A stretch of 64,000 nt of DNA from Frigoribacterium sp. JB110 (GCF_900163665.1 NZ_FUIA01000026.1:248001-312000); one strand, 5' to 3'; shown: positions 28,135-37,337, counted from the stretch's first letter. The notes: generated by a model not told the origin, from the sequence alone. Made by a program: numbers and translations.

Positions 28135-29217
28135 GTGGCACTCTCCTTCGAAGACCTCCCGATCCGCGACGACCTGCGCGGCCAGTCGCCGTACGGCGCA
28201 CCGCAGATGCCGGTGCCGGTTGCGCTCAACGTCAATGAGAACACCCATCGGGTCCCCGACGAGGTGGTCGCAGACGTGACATCGTCGGTCGCGGCGGCAC
28301 TCAGCGAGGTCAACCGCTATCCCGACCGCGAGTTCACCCGACTGCGCGAGGGCTTCGCGCGCTACCTCGGCCACGACCTCGACGCGTCGAACATCTGGGC
28401 GGCCAACGGGTCGAACGAGGTGCTGCAGCACATCCTCCAGGCCTTCGCCGGCCCCGGCCGGTCTGCCTTCGGCTTCGCGCCGACCTACTCGATGTACTCA
28501 CTGCTCGCGCGCGGCGTCGGCTCGGAGTGGGCAGCAGGAACACGGGGACCCGATTTCGAACTCGAGCCGGCCGATGCCGCAGCGCAGGTGCGGGAGGCGA
28601 GGCCGGACGTCGTGTTCCTGTGCGCGCCGAACAACCCGACGGGGACGCCGCTTCCGCTCTCGGTGATCGAGGCCGTCTACGACGCGGCGGACGGCATCGT
28701 GATCGTCGACGAGGCCTATGCCGAGTTCTCGCGCGGCAGTGAGTCCGCGCTCACGCTGCTGGAAGGGCGCGAGCGCCTCGTCGTGTCGCGCACGATGAGC
28801 AAGGCCTTCGCCTTCGCCGGCGCACGCGTCGGATATCTCGCGGCTCACCCCGCATTCGTCGATGCGCTGCGGCTGGTTCGGCTGCCGTACCATCTCAGCG
28901 CGATCACACAGGCGGCGGCCGAGGCCGCGTTGCGGCACGCGGGCACGATGCTCAGAACAGTCGACGACATCGTCGCCCAGCGCGACCGCATGTCGGCCGG
29001 CCTCGACGCGTTGGGCTATCGGGCGTACCCGTCTGGGGCCAACTTCGTGCTGTTCTCCGGTGTGGCCGACCCGCAGGCGACGTTCGCGCAGCTGCGCGAC
29101 CGCGGCATCCTCATCCGGGATCTGGGCATACCCGGTCACATGCGCGTGACCGCGGGCACGGAGACAGAGACGACGGCCTTCATCGACGCGATGGCCGAGC
29201 TGACGCCCGCCCGCTGA
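28135..29217 (+). CDS. hisC: Histidinol-phosphate aminotransferase
   Basis: PLP enzyme converting imidazole-acetol phosphate to histidinol phosphate; HisC types may also use aromatic substrates. 360 residues, GTG start set by the -10 box. Key features: [13 protein letters not shown], the APNNPTGTP loop, VDEAYAEF, and the PLP Lys in [18 protein letters not shown] (~224). It heads the his genes, but hisB has its own -10, so hisC and hisBH may be separate transcripts. No hisD is present ahead of hisC. Confidence 0.93.
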   Translation: MALSFEDLPIRDDLRGQSPYGAPQMPVPVALNVNENTHRVPDEVVADVTSSVAAALSEVNRYPDREFTRLREGFARYLGHDLDASNIWAANGSNEVLQHILQAFAGPGRSAFGFAPTYSMYSLLARGVGSEWAAGTRGPDFELEPADAAAQVREARPDVVFLCAPNNPTGTPLPLSVIEAVYDAADGIVIVDEAYAEFSRGSESALTLLEGRERLVVSRTMSKAFAFAGARVGYLAAHPAFVDALRLVRLPYHLSAITQAAAEAALRHAGTMLRTVDDIVAQRDRMSAGLDALGYRAYPSGANFVLFSGVADPQATFAQLRDRGILIRDLGIPGHMRVTAGTETETTAFIDAMAELTPAR

Positions 29218-29298
29218 CGACCGGTGAGACGCTGCGGTGGGCTGCGCACTCGGCGTGCCTCCTGCGATCGCTGCGGCACCGGGATTCGCTGCGCACCC

Positions 29299-29304
29299 TA
29301 AACT
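29299..29304 (+). promoter_or_regulatory. -10 box of leaderless hisB
   Basis: TAAACT, then 6 nt (GGTGCC), then the ATG at 29311. Confidence 0.55.
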
Positions 29305-29310
29305 GGTGCC

Positions 29311-29916
29311 ATGACCAGCGACCGCATCGCACGCCGCACCCGTTCCACGAGCGAATCGTCGATCGAGCTCGAGCTCGACCTCGACGGGACGGGGAACAGC
29401 GACATCTCGACGAGTGTGCCGTTCTTCGACCACATGCTCACCGCGTTCGCGAAGCACTCGCTGACCGACCTCACCGTGAAGGCGACGGGCGACACTCATA
29501 TCGATGTGCACCACACCGTGGAGGACACCGCGATCGTGCTCGGCGAAGCGATCCGTGAGGCGCTGGGTGACAAGTCGGGCATCTCGCGCTACGGCGACGC
29601 CCTGGTGCCGCTCGACGAAGCGCTCGCGCAGGCGGTCGTCGACATCTCAGGCCGGCCGTACCTCGTGCACACCGGTGAGCCGGCGGGATTCGAGATGCAC
29701 CTGATCGGCGGTCACTTCACCGGCTCGATGGTGCGCCACGCATTCGAGGCACTGACCTTCCACGCTGGCCTCACTGTGCACGTGCGGGTGCTCGGCGGTC
29801 GTGACCCGCACCATATCGCCGAAGCGGAGTTCAAGGCGCTCGCCCGCGCGTTCCGCCAGGCGAAGTCACTCGACCCGCTCGTGCAGGGGATTCCCTCGAC
29901 CAAGGGAGCCCTGTGA
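29311..29916 (+). CDS. hisB: Imidazoleglycerol-phosphate dehydratase
   Basis: Manganese enzyme dehydrating IGP to imidazole-acetol phosphate, the substrate of HisC. 201 residues, a stand-alone IGPD without the phosphatase half found in E. coli HisB. Metal-binding motifs HHTVEDTAI (~66) and [14 protein letters not shown] (~166) are both intact, as is [10 protein letters not shown]. Its TGA overlaps the GTG of hisH. Confidence 0.97.
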   Translation: MTSDRIARRTRSTSESSIELELDLDGTGNSDISTSVPFFDHMLTAFAKHSLTDLTVKATGDTHIDVHHTVEDTAIVLGEAIREALGDKSGISRYGDALVPLDEALAQAVVDISGRPYLVHTGEPAGFEMHLIGGHFTGSMVRHAFEALTFHAGLTVHVRVLGGRDPHHIAEAEFKALARAFRQAKSLDPLVQGIPSTKGAL

Positions 29917-30557
29917 CCGTCAGGGCGCCGCTCGTCGCCGTTCTCGATTACGGCTCAGGCAACGTCCACTCCGCCGTCAAAGCGCTGCAGGCGGCGGGAG
30001 CGGAGGTGAGGCTCACGCGCGATCGCGGCCTGGTCGCCGACGCGGACGGCCTGGTCGTTCCGGGGGTCGGCGCGTTCGGCGCGGTGATGGAGCAGCTGAA
30101 CGCGATCCGCGGCGGCGAGCTCGTCGAGCGTCGGCTCGCGGGCGGGCGGCCCGTACTCGGCATCTGCGTCGGTATGCAGGTCCTGTTCTCCCGAGGCGTC
30201 GAGCGCGGAGTCTCCACCGACGGGCTGGGGGAGTGGCCGGGCGAGGTCACGAGGCTCGAGGCCGACGTCGTTCCGCACATGGGCTGGAACACCGTCGTGC
30301 CAGGCGAAGGATCCGTGCTGTTCGACGGCCTCGAGAACGAGCGGTTCTACTTCGTGCACTCGTATGCGGCGCAGAGCTGGACGCTGGATGTCATCCCGCC
30401 GTTCCCCGAGCCCGCCGTGACCTGGGCACAGCACGGCGGACGCTTCATCGCCGCCGTCGAGAACGGGCCGCTGTCGGCGACCCAGTTCCATCCTGAGAAG
30501 TCGGGCGAGGCAGGTGTGCGGCTGCTGCGCAACTGGGTGACGTCACTGCGCGACTGA
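29913..30557 (+). CDS. hisH: Imidazole glycerol phosphate synthase, glutaminase subunit
   Basis: Class I glutamine amidotransferase giving ammonia to HisF. 214 residues. The nucleophile is Cys85 in [10 protein letters not shown], with His and Glu in TQFHPEKS. N-terminal [15 protein letters not shown] is typical. GTG start overlaps hisB by 4 nt. The partner hisF is not within the next genes seen here; priA follows after 184 nt. Confidence 0.96.
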   Translation: MTVRAPLVAVLDYGSGNVHSAVKALQAAGAEVRLTRDRGLVADADGLVVPGVGAFGAVMEQLNAIRGGELVERRLAGGRPVLGICVGMQVLFSRGVERGVSTDGLGEWPGEVTRLEADVVPHMGWNTVVPGEGSVLFDGLENERFYFVHSYAAQSWTLDVIPPFPEPAVTWAQHGGRFIAAVENGPLSATQFHPEKSGEAGVRLLRNWVTSLRD

Positions 30558-30741
30558 TCGGCGCAGCAGTCGCGCTGCGGCGGTCGCAGGGCGCGGGGGC
30601 AGTCAGTCCACGGGCATCGTCCGGTGCGCGCGACACGCCGGAGCGGCATCCGGACCGCTCGGATTGGCAAGTTGGGTGCCAGCACGCGTACTCTCAGTGC
30701 TCGTGCGACACGGTGGGAGAGCCCTGCCGGCACGAGGAGCT

Positions 30742-31488
30742 ATGAACGATTTCGCGTCTACGCCAGGACTGACCCTGCTTCCCGCCATCGATGTCGCCGA
30801 CGGCAAGGCCGTGCGCATGACGCAGGGGGAGGCGGGCACCGAGACCAGCTACGGCAGCCCCATCGAGGCCGCCGAGAACTGGGTCGACCAGGGAGCGGAG
30901 TGGATCCACCTCGTCGACCTCGACGCGGCCTTCGGCCGCGGCAACAACGCCGGCATCATCCGCAAGGTGATCAAGCAGGTCCGCGGCGTCAAGATCGAGC
31001 TGTCGGGCGGGATCCGCGACGACGCGTCGCTCGAGGCCGCGCTCGAGAGCGGTGCCCACCGGATCAATCTCGGAACGGCAGCGCTCGAGAACCCGGAATG
31101 GACCGGATCGATCATCAGCCGCTACGGCGAGGCGATCGCCGTCGGTCTCGATGTGCGCGGCACCACGCTCGCCGCTCGCGGCTGGACGCAGGAGGGCGGC
31201 GACCTCTGGGAGGTGCTCGACAGGCTCGAGGCCGCCGGATGCGCGCGCTATGTCCTCACCGACGTCACCAAGGACGGCACGCTGCGCGGGCCGAACCTCG
31301 AGCTGCTCACCCAGGTCGCCCGACGCACCGACAAGCCCGTGATCGCCTCCGGAGGCGTGTCGAACCTCGACGATATCGCGGCACTGCGCGATCTGGTTCC
31401 CGAGGGCGTCGAGGGTGCGATCGTCGGCAAGGCCCTGTACGCGGGAGCATTCACGCTCGTCGAGGCGCTCGACATCGCCTCGAACTGA
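30742..31488 (+). CDS. priA: HisA/PriA (beta/alpha)8 isomerase
   Basis: Amadori isomerase for ProFAR in histidine synthesis. In actinobacteria without trpF the enzyme (PriA) also isomerises phosphoribosyl-anthranilate for tryptophan, so dual function is likely. 248 residues. Catalytic Asp17 ([14 protein letters not shown]) and a second Asp in [17 protein letters not shown] 30742 has a GAGGAG site; an upstream TTGGCA/TACTCT pair (30664 and 30689, 19-nt spacer) may be its promoter. I cannot judge bifunctionality from sequence alone. Confidence 0.93.
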   Translation: MNDFASTPGLTLLPAIDVADGKAVRMTQGEAGTETSYGSPIEAAENWVDQGAEWIHLVDLDAAFGRGNNAGIIRKVIKQVRGVKIELSGGIRDDASLEAALESGAHRINLGTAALENPEWTGSIISRYGEAIAVGLDVRGTTLAARGWTQEGGDLWEVLDRLEAAGCARYVLTDVTKDGTLRGPNLELLTQVARRTDKPVIASGGVSNLDDIAALRDLVPEGVEGAIVGKALYAGAFTLVEALDIASN

Positions 31489-31492
31489 CACC

Positions 31493-32260
31493 ATGAGCCA
31501 CGGGCACGAGGAGCACACGGCAGATTCCGCCGGCGTGCCGTGGGAAGGCCGCACCTTCCGGCCGAATCCTGCCGCGGGAGACGACGGTTCGGCAGATCCT
31601 CGTCTGCTCGCCGCACTCGAAGGCTTCCGCGAGGGCTCCGGCGATCAGGTCTCGGTCGTCGACGCGCTGCGCGAGGCGCGTGTGCTGGCACCCCTCGTCG
31701 CCGAAGCGGGGGACGAGGGCATCGGCCCGCACGGTCACACCGTCGACAAGACCCAGGAGCTGTCGATCGTGTCGGTCGCCGCACCGGATGGACGCACGGT
31801 GCTCCCGGTGTTCTCCAGCGTCGACACCATGCGCGCGTGGGACCCGAAGGCCCGTCCGATCCCCGTTCCCGGCACCCGTGCTGCGCTGGCGGCCGCCGGT
31901 GAGGAAACGGATCTGGTCGTCGTCGACGCAGGCAGTCGCACCGAGTTCGTCGTGCGCCGACCGGCGGTATGGGCCATCGCGCAGTCGCAGCCGTGGGAAC
32001 CGGGATGGCGCAGCCCCGAGGTCGTGCGCGGATTCCAGGAGTCGATCGGTCAGGAGCTCGCGGTCATCGACGTGTCGGTCGAGCCCGGTGACCCCGAAGC
32101 ACGCATGCGCGGCCCGGAGGTCACGGTGCACCTGCGCCTCATCGACGGCCTCGACCGCGCGGAGCTCGACACGGTCCTGCAGCGACTTTCGCGCCGTTGG
32201 GCCGCCGACGACCGCATCGCGGTGCTCGTCGACTCCCTCCAGGTCAAACTCCACCGCTGA
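31493..32260 (+). CDS. SseB domain-containing protein
   Basis: 255 residues, ATG 4 nt after priA, so co-transcribed. The middle (LREARVLAPLVAEAG through LPVFSSVDTMRAWDPKARPIPVPGTRAA) matches the SseB N-terminal domain pattern, named after an enhancer protein; actinobacterial relatives have no known function and are commonly next to hisA/priA. No signal peptide or membrane helix. The stop codon lies within the first unit of a 17-bp tandem repeat. Confidence 0.8.
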   Translation: MSHGHEEHTADSAGVPWEGRTFRPNPAAGDDGSADPRLLAALEGFREGSGDQVSVVDALREARVLAPLVAEAGDEGIGPHGHTVDKTQELSIVSVAAPDGRTVLPVFSSVDTMRAWDPKARPIPVPGTRAALAAAGEETDLVVVDAGSRTEFVVRRPAVWAIAQSQPWEPGWRSPEVVRGFQESIGQELAVIDVSVEPGDPEARMRGPEVTVHLRLIDGLDRAELDTVLQRLSRRWAADDRIAVLVDSLQVKLHR

Positions 32261-32322
32261 CCGCGCCCTGTCGCTGACCGCGCCCTGTCGCTGACCGCGC
32301 CCTGTCGCTGACCGCGCCCCGT
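32255..32322 (+). repeat. 17-bp tandem repeat, four copies
   Basis: CGCTGACCGCGCCCTGT is repeated head to tail: 32255-32271, 32272-32288, 32289-32305 and 32306-32322 (last copy with one T to C change), then a 4-nt partial fifth. Copy 1 contains the last codon and TGA of the SseB gene, so copy-number changes would not alter that protein. Confidence 0.95.
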
Positions 32323-32323
32323 C

Positions 32324-32383
32324 GCTCAGGTGCGGGAAACGCCCGCAAGCCAGCCGGATAGCGGCAGTTCGCCGCACCTGAGC
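32324..32383. terminator. Hairpin C between convergent SseB and DUF1844 genes
   Basis: GCTCAGGTGCGG (32324-32335) pairs perfectly with CCGCACCTGAGC (32372-32383) around a 36-nt loop. Lying between two converging genes, it is a candidate bidirectional terminator; no U-tract. Confidence 0.6.
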
Positions 32384-32391
32384 AACGGTGG

Positions 32392-32820
32392 TCAGGACAC
32401 CGGGCCCGTCCACTTCTCGCCGGGGCCAGAGCCGGGGGCGTCTGGCACCTGAGAGATCTCGCGGAAGCGCAGCTGCAGGGAGCGCAGGCCGTCGCGGATG
32501 GGGCGGGCGTGCATATCGCTGATCTCGGGCGCCGCCGCCGTGACGAGCCCTGCGAGACCGTTGAGCAGCTTGCGGGCTTCGTCGAGATCGACGAGCTCTT
32601 CGGCGTTCTCGCCCTCCGACAGCCCGAGCTTCACCGCTGCGGCGCTCATCAGGTGCACGCACGCGGTCGAGAGCACCTCGACGGCTCCGACATCCGCGAT
32701 GTCGCGCACCGCGTCGACCGAGGCGGACGCCGCCTGCTGCTCGTCCCAGCGCTCCTGCCGCTCGGCATCGAAGGCGCGGCGGTGGTCATCGGCTGCCGGA
32801 TCGGGCGAAATGGTGCTCAT
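32392..32820 (-). CDS. DUF1844 domain protein
   Basis: 142 residues. VDAVRDIADVGAVEVLSTACVHLMSAAAVKLGL and the LDEARKLLNGLAGLVTAA segment match DUF1844, a small helical family of unknown function usually next to infC in actinobacteria. ATG at 32820 (MSTISPDP) is preferred to an upstream in-frame start because it follows AGAGAGACCTC-like purine-rich sequence and leaves room for the infC promoter. Divergent from infC. Confidence 0.85.
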   Translation of the reverse strand: MSTISPDPAADDHRRAFDAERQERWDEQQAASASVDAVRDIADVGAVEVLSTACVHLMSAAAVKLGLSEGENAEELVDLDEARKLLNGLAGLVTAAAPEISDMHARPIRDGLRSLQLRFREISQVPDAPGSGPGEKWTGPVS

Positions 32821-32834
32821 TGAGGTCTCTCTGC

Positions 32835-33075
32835 TAGAGTGGTCCGCGGCTCCGGAATTATCCGGACGAAAGAGGATTCTCATCCCACCCGCGCTTGCCG
32901 TTCCAGGCTACCGGGTCACACACTCCACCGGCGTTCTGCGCCGGTTGTCATTCGCCTCGCGGATGTACGGGTGAGCCGACGTGAGTCGTGCACGGGTGGA
33001 ATGCATCATCTTCTTCGCCTGTGACGCGCCCGTCGCGCCACGGTGGTCGAAGCCATCGCACCCAAGGAGTTCCGC
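32835..33075 (+). promoter_or_regulatory. infC promoter and long 5' leader
   Basis: TAGAGT (32835-32840) is a plausible -10 giving a leader of about 230 nt. Hairpins inside it include TCCGG-AATTAT-CCGGA (32852-32867) and ACCGGCG-TTCTG-CGCCGGT (32927-32945). infC-rpmI-rplT leaders are often bound by L20 or respond to IF3; any such control here is inference. Confidence 0.45.
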
Positions 33076-33672
33076 ATCAGCGATCCCCGCACCAACGAGC
33101 GCATCCGCGTTCCGGAGGTCCGACTCGTCGGGCCGAACGGCGAACAGATCGGCGTTGTCCGCATCGAGGCTGCGCTGCGTCTGGCCCAGGAAGCCGATCT
33201 CGACCTGGTCGAGGTCGCTCCTAACTCGAAGCCGCCCGTGGTCAAGATCATGGACCACGGAAAGTTCAAGTACGAGGCCGCTCAGAAGGCCAAGGAAGCG
33301 CGCCGCAATCAGGCGAACACGATCCTCAAAGAGGTTCGTTTCCGCCTGAAGATCGATGCGCACGACTACGAGACCAAGCTCAAGCGTGCGGAGAAGTTCC
33401 TGCAGGCGGGAGACAAGGTCAAGGCGATGATCCTTTTCCGCGGGCGCGAGCAGTCCCGTCCGGAGATGGGTGCGAAGCTCCTGCAGAAGTTCGCCGAGGA
33501 CGTGTCGGAGTTCGGCTCGATCGAACACCGCCCGACACTCGACGGGCGCAACATGACGATGGTCGTCGCGCCGCACCGCAACAAATCCGACGCGAAGGCC
33601 GAACAGAACGCCACCCGCGCCAAGAACAAGCAGGCCGCGCGCGACGCGAAGTCGACCGATCAGGCGAACTGA
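33076..33672 (+). CDS. infC: Translation initiation factor IF-3, apparent AUC start
   Basis: Binds 30S and discriminates against non-canonical start codons. 198 residues from ATC 33076: [19 protein letters not shown], then the conserved linker and C-domain ([36 protein letters not shown]). An ideal AAGGAG (33064-33069) lies 6 nt before the ATC. Starting at GTG 33043 would bury that site in the coding region and has no site of its own. IF3 genes are known to use AUU/AUC for autoregulation. A Lys/Ala-rich tail ends the protein. First gene of infC-rpmI-rplT. Confidence 0.9.
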   Translation: MSDPRTNERIRVPEVRLVGPNGEQIGVVRIEAALRLAQEADLDLVEVAPNSKPPVVKIMDHGKFKYEAAQKAKEARRNQANTILKEVRFRLKIDAHDYETKLKRAEKFLQAGDKVKAMILFRGREQSRPEMGAKLLQKFAEDVSEFGSIEHRPTLDGRNMTMVVAPHRNKSDAKAEQNATRAKNKQAARDAKSTDQAN

Positions 33673-33687
33673 CACCGCACAGAACTT

Positions 33688-33701
33688 CCCGCGCAAGCGG
33701 G
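33688..33701 (+). promoter_or_regulatory. GNRA-loop hairpin between infC and rpmI
   Basis: CCCGC-GCAA-GCGGG, 5 bp closed by a GCAA tetraloop, with a second small stem (GCCC-CCAC-GGGC) some 25 nt later. Possible binding site for a ribosomal protein controlling rpmI-rplT; unproven. Confidence 0.35.
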
Positions 33702-33746
33702 TAGCACCGGACGTCGCCCCCACGGGCGCAGACCAAGGAAGAGAAG

Positions 33747-33941
33747 ATGCCGAAGCAGAAGACCCACTCGGGCAGCAAGAAGCGCTTCAAGATCACCGGC
33801 AGCGGAAAGATCAAGAAGCAGCAGGCGGGCATGCGCCACAACCTCGAGCACAAGTCGAGTCGAGTGACGCGCCGCCTGAACAGGGACCAGATCGTTTCGG
33901 GCAACGATCTCAAGGCAGTCAAGAAGCTCCTCGGTCGTTGA
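33747..33941 (+). CDS. rpmI: 50S ribosomal protein L35
   Basis: 64 residues, highly basic, with the L35 pattern [21 protein letters not shown] and [12 protein letters not shown]. Assembles with 23S rRNA domain II. AAGGAAGAG before ATG. Between infC and rplT as in nearly all bacteria. Confidence 0.98.
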   Translation: MPKQKTHSGSKKRFKITGSGKIKKQQAGMRHNLEHKSSRVTRRLNRDQIVSGNDLKAVKKLLGR

Positions 33942-33970
33942 GACGCGAGATCTCGTTAGGAAGATAGACA

Positions 33971-34354
33971 ATGGCTAGAGTCAAGCGGGCAGTCAACGCC
34001 CACAAGAAGCGTCGCGTCATCCTCGAGCGTGCCTCGGGTTACCGCGGTCAGCGTTCGCGCCTTTACCGCAAGGCCAAGGAGCAGGTCACACACTCGCTGG
34101 TCTACGCGTACCGCGACCGCCGCAAGCGCAAGGGCGAATTCCGTCGCCTCTGGATCCAGCGGATCAACGCGGCCAGCCGCGCGCAGGGCCTCACCTACAA
34201 CCGCCTCATCCAGGGTCTGAACCTGGCAGGGGTCGAGGTCGACCGCCGCATGCTCGCAGAGCTTGCTGTGAACGAGCCTGCTGCTTTCACCTCGCTGGTC
34301 GAGACCGCGAAGAAGGCGCTGCCTGAAGACGTCAACGCGCCCAAGGCTGCGTAA
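33971..34354 (+). CDS. rplT: 50S ribosomal protein L20
   Basis: 127 residues. [34 protein letters not shown] and [20 protein letters not shown] are diagnostic. L20 is an early 50S assembly protein and a translational autoregulator of its operon in E. coli and Bacillus. AGGAAGATAG is the ribosome site. A terminator hairpin begins 12 nt after the stop. Confidence 0.98.
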   Translation: MARVKRAVNAHKKRRVILERASGYRGQRSRLYRKAKEQVTHSLVYAYRDRRKRKGEFRRLWIQRINAASRAQGLTYNRLIQGLNLAGVEVDRRMLAELAVNEPAAFTSLVETAKKALPEDVNAPKAA

Positions 34355-34365
34355 CGACTTCTCCG

Positions 34366-34399
34366 AACGAGGGGCGCTCCGGATGGAGTGCCCCTCGTT
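34366..34399 (+). terminator. Terminator of infC-rpmI-rplT
   Basis: AACGAGGGGCGCTCC pairs with GGAGTGCCCCTCGTT (15 bp, one G.T wobble) around a GGAT loop, directly after rplT. The 3' arm runs into TTTCG, a short T stretch. Confidence 0.8.
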
Positions 34400-34532
34400 T
34401 CGTGCATTCGGCATCCGGATGGTGGGGACAGCACGAACGGGAGGGTGCGGATAACCAGCCGATGCTCCTCGTATTCCGCGATCTCCCGCGCGTGTGATTG
34501 CCGTCGGGGCGCCGAACGTGTGTACTGAGCCC

Positions 34533-35333
34533 ATGGACCACGATCTGCCGGCACGGCCTGACGGACTGCCGACGGTGACCGTGGTGGTCCCCGCGCACGA
34601 CGAGGAATCGATCATCGCCAGGTGCCTGAGAGCACTGGCCGCACAGACTGCGCAGGCCGACGAGATCATCGTTGTCGACAACGCCAGCTCCGACCGCACA
34701 GCGGTGGTGGCCGCGTCCTTCGATCGCGTTCGCGTCGTCGCGGAGCCGCGCCCCGGCGTCACCTTCGCGCGCACGGCAGGATTCGACGCCGCGCGCGGCG
34801 ATGTCATCGCGCGCATCGACGCTGACTCGCTCGTACGCCGCGACTGGGTCGCGCGCGTGCGAGAGGTGTTCTCGGAATCGGGGGTCGACGCGATCGGCGG
34901 CTCGGCGGCGATCGCCGAGCTGTCGCCGGGCGAGGCGAGCTGGTTCGGCTGGTGGTACCGCGGATTCCGCGCATGGCACCAGCGCAGCATCGGCGTGCGT
35001 CCTATGCTCTACGGCTTCAACAGCGCGATCCGCCGCGACGCATGGCACCGCGCCAGGCCGCTGTGCGCGATGGGGGACGAGCACGTGAGCGAGGACCTCG
35101 ACGTCACGATCGCGCTGCTGCGCTCCGGTCACCGGCTCGCTTTCGACCGCAGACTCGTGGTGCGGGCCAGGCTGTTCCGATCGATCGATCGCGACAAGCT
35201 CGCCCGCTACTACCGCACGGACGGGCTCACGCTGGCCCGCCACCGCTACGGCCGCCGGACACGGTGGGTCAGGGACGACGCCGTCCCGCCGGCAGCCGCG
35301 GCTCGCCGGGCCCGTGGCGGTGTCAGCGGATGA
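34533..35333 (+). CDS. Family 2 glycosyltransferase
   Basis: 266 residues with a GT-A fold: VTVVVPAHDEESIIARCL, the nucleotide-binding DNASSDRT, and the metal-binding DADS (IARIDADSLVRRDW), then EDLDVTIALLRSGHRLAFD. No membrane helix is obvious. ATG 34533 lies 6 nt after TGTACT. Its stop overlaps the start of the next gene, a flippase-like membrane protein, so the two probably act together on a lipid-linked or cell-surface sugar. Donor and acceptor unknown. Nothing links it functionally to the ribosomal operon upstream. Confidence 0.85.
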   Translation: MDHDLPARPDGLPTVTVVVPAHDEESIIARCLRALAAQTAQADEIIVVDNASSDRTAVVAASFDRVRVVAEPRPGVTFARTAGFDAARGDVIARIDADSLVRRDWVARVREVFSESGVDAIGGSAAIAELSPGEASWFGWWYRGFRAWHQRSIGVRPMLYGFNSAIRRDAWHRARPLCAMGDEHVSEDLDVTIALLRSGHRLAFDRRLVVRARLFRSIDRDKLARYYRTDGLTLARHRYGRRTRWVRDDAVPPAAAARRARGGVSG

Positions 35334-36394
35334 CCGCATCCGAACACAGGCGGCGCCCGTCGCTGCGCTTCTGGGTCAGTCTCGTCACCGCGATTCTGGT
35401 CGGCATCATCGTCTGGCAGGCATGGCCGACCATGCTCGAAGCGGCGGGGAGCCTCTCCGACGTCGACATCGCGGTGTTCGCCCTGCTGATTCCCGTGCAG
35501 CTGGCCAGCTTCGCGGCGACGGGTGAAGTGCTGTTCTCCTTCCTGCGAGGCAGGGGAGAGCTGCACGGCATGCATCCGCTGACGGCGATGCGGATGTCGC
35601 TCGAGTTCAACTTCGCCAACCACATGCTCCCCTCGGGTGGGGCGGCGGGGATCGCCTACACGTCGTGGAAGCTGAACACGCTCGGCGTCTCGGCGAGCCG
35701 CGGCACGCTCGCCCAGTTCGCCCGCTTCGCCGTCACGTTCGTCTCGTTCAGCATCATGCTCGCCGTCTCCGGCGTGTGGCTGATCCTGTCAGGACACGGA
35801 ACATCGACCGTGCTGTGGGCGGCCGCGGGCATCGGAGCACTCGCCGTCGTCTGCACAGCCTCCGGCGCGTGGCTGCTGCGCCGCCGCCGTCTGCTGCACA
35901 GGTTCGCGGGCGTCGTCACGCGCGTCGCCAGGTGGGGCGCGAGGCTCATCCGACGCCCGAACCTGGTCGATCCGGTGCCGCTCGTCCGCTTCGTCGACGG
36001 CGTGCACATCGAGGTGCGCGAGGTGACGGCGAACGCTCGCACGCTCGCGGTGCCCTTCCTCTGGTCCTTCCTGGTCAACGCCCTCGACGCGGGTCTGTTC
36101 TGGGTGGCGCTCGTCGCGTTCGGCATCAGGCCCGACCCTGCGCTCGTCTTCGTCGCGTACGGTGTGGCGACGGTCGCGAGCATGATCATCGTCACGCCCA
36201 ACGGTGTGGGTGCCTACGAGGTGGTCATGGTCGGCACGTTCGTTGCGGGAGGGCTGCCAGCCGACACCACGATCGCAGCGATCGTGCTCGCCCGCGCGGT
36301 GCTGCTGCTCGGCACGATCGTCTTCGGCTGGGGCTTCTACCAGCACAGCGTCGCCACAGCGCACGCGCCCCGCATCCGACGGGAGCGAAAATGA
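35330..36394 (+). CDS. Lysylphosphatidylglycerol synthase TM region/UPF0104-type membrane protein
   Basis: 354 residues, about eight membrane helices. It has the features of the LPG_synthase_TM (UPF0104) family: EFNFANHMLPSGGAAGIAYTSWKLNTLG near residue 85 and TPNGVGAYEVVMVGTFVAGG near 290. No synthetase domain is fused, so it is not itself an aminoacyl-PG synthase; such stand-alone domains are thought to move lipids across the membrane. ATG overlaps the glycosyltransferase stop (ATGA). The pair may export a glycosylated lipid. Confidence 0.8.
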   Translation: MTASEHRRRPSLRFWVSLVTAILVGIIVWQAWPTMLEAAGSLSDVDIAVFALLIPVQLASFAATGEVLFSFLRGRGELHGMHPLTAMRMSLEFNFANHMLPSGGAAGIAYTSWKLNTLGVSASRGTLAQFARFAVTFVSFSIMLAVSGVWLILSGHGTSTVLWAAAGIGALAVVCTASGAWLLRRRRLLHRFAGVVTRVARWGARLIRRPNLVDPVPLVRFVDGVHIEVREVTANARTLAVPFLWSFLVNALDAGLFWVALVAFGIRPDPALVFVAYGVATVASMIIVTPNGVGAYEVVMVGTFVAGGLPADTTIAAIVLARAVLLLGTIVFGWGFYQHSVATAHAPRIRRERK

Positions 36395-36425
36395 ACCGTC
36401 TCGGTCCGCCGCCGCGGGGCTCCCT

Positions 36426-36431
36426 TAGACT
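36426..36431 (+). promoter_or_regulatory. -10 box of leaderless SpoU methyltransferase gene
   Basis: TAGACT, then 6 nt (GACCCG), then the GTG at 36438. Confidence 0.55.
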
Positions 36432-36437
36432 GACCCG

Positions 36438-37232
36438 GTGCTGACAAACCCCCGTTCGCCGCGTGTGCGCGCGGTCGCCAAGCTCGCCAAGCGCAGCGCG
36501 AGGCGCGAGACCGGCCTCTACCTGCTCGAAGGTCCGCAGGCGGTGAGGGAGGCTCTGGACTCGGCACCGGACGTGGTCACCGAGGTGTACGCGACGGAAG
36601 GTGCGCTCGAGCGCAATCGCGACATCGTCACCGCTCTGACCGACGCGGGGCTCCGCGCGGACATCGCCGAGGAGCGCGTCGTCGCGGCGATGGCGGACAC
36701 CGTAACGCCGCAGGGGATCATCGCCGTGGCGCGGCAGCGGCCAGCATCGCTGGACGAGGTGCTCTCCGGCGGGCCGACGCTCCTGGCCATCTGCCACGAG
36801 ATCCGCGATCCTGGCAATCTCGGCACGATCATCCGAGTGGCCGACGCGTCGGGTGCGGATGCCGTGATCCTCACGGGCGACACCGTCGACCCGTACAACC
36901 CGAAGGCGGTGCGTTCGACGACCGGATCGCTGTTCCACATTCCGATCGTGACGGCTGCGGCGCTCTCCGAGGCCGCAGTGGCGACGCAGCAGGCGGGCCT
37001 GCGGGTGCTGGCGGCGGATGTGAGCGGGGAGGATCTGATGGCGGTGCGCGCCGAACTGGCGGCACCGACGGCCTGGCTGTTCGGCAACGAAGCACGTGGA
37101 CTCGACAGCGAGGCGCTGGCGCTCGCGGATCGCGCGCTGCGACTGCCGATCTACGGGCGCGCCGAATCGCTCAACCTCGCGACCGCCGCCAGCGTCTGCC
37201 TGTACGAATCCGCGTTCGCCCAGCGAACATGA
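36438..37232 (+). CDS. SpoU/TrmH family RNA 2'-O-methyltransferase
   Basis: 264 residues. An N-terminal substrate-binding domain (LYLLEGPQAVREAL) precedes the SPOUT knot with its three motifs: HEIRDPGNLGTIIRVADA, WLFGNEARGLD and LPIYGRAESLNLATAASV. Methylates ribose in rRNA or tRNA with SAM; the target nucleotide is not known. In many actinobacteria this gene sits between rplT and pheS. GTG start set by the -10 box. Confidence 0.92.
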   Translation: MLTNPRSPRVRAVAKLAKRSARRETGLYLLEGPQAVREALDSAPDVVTEVYATEGALERNRDIVTALTDAGLRADIAEERVVAAMADTVTPQGIIAVARQRPASLDEVLSGGPTLLAICHEIRDPGNLGTIIRVADASGADAVILTGDTVDPYNPKAVRSTTGSLFHIPIVTAAALSEAAVATQQAGLRVLAADVSGEDLMAVRAELAAPTAWLFGNEARGLDSEALALADRALRLPIYGRAESLNLATAASVCLYESAFAQRT

Positions 37233-37337
37233 GGGCGGCGTGACCATGCATCCCTAGGCGTCCCTGCGCAACTTGCTCACCTGTTACGAACTGATTACGC
37301 ACAACGCATGGTCTGGCGCCGCGGTGGGCAAGCGGCT

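Noticed and set aside
32255..32322. CRISPR array
   Set aside because: The 17-bp units are directly adjacent with no spacers and there are no cas genes.
33043..33075. GTG at 33043 as the infC start
   Set aside because: No ribosome site precedes it and the ideal AAGGAG lies within the added codons; the homologous N-terminus begins at the ATC.
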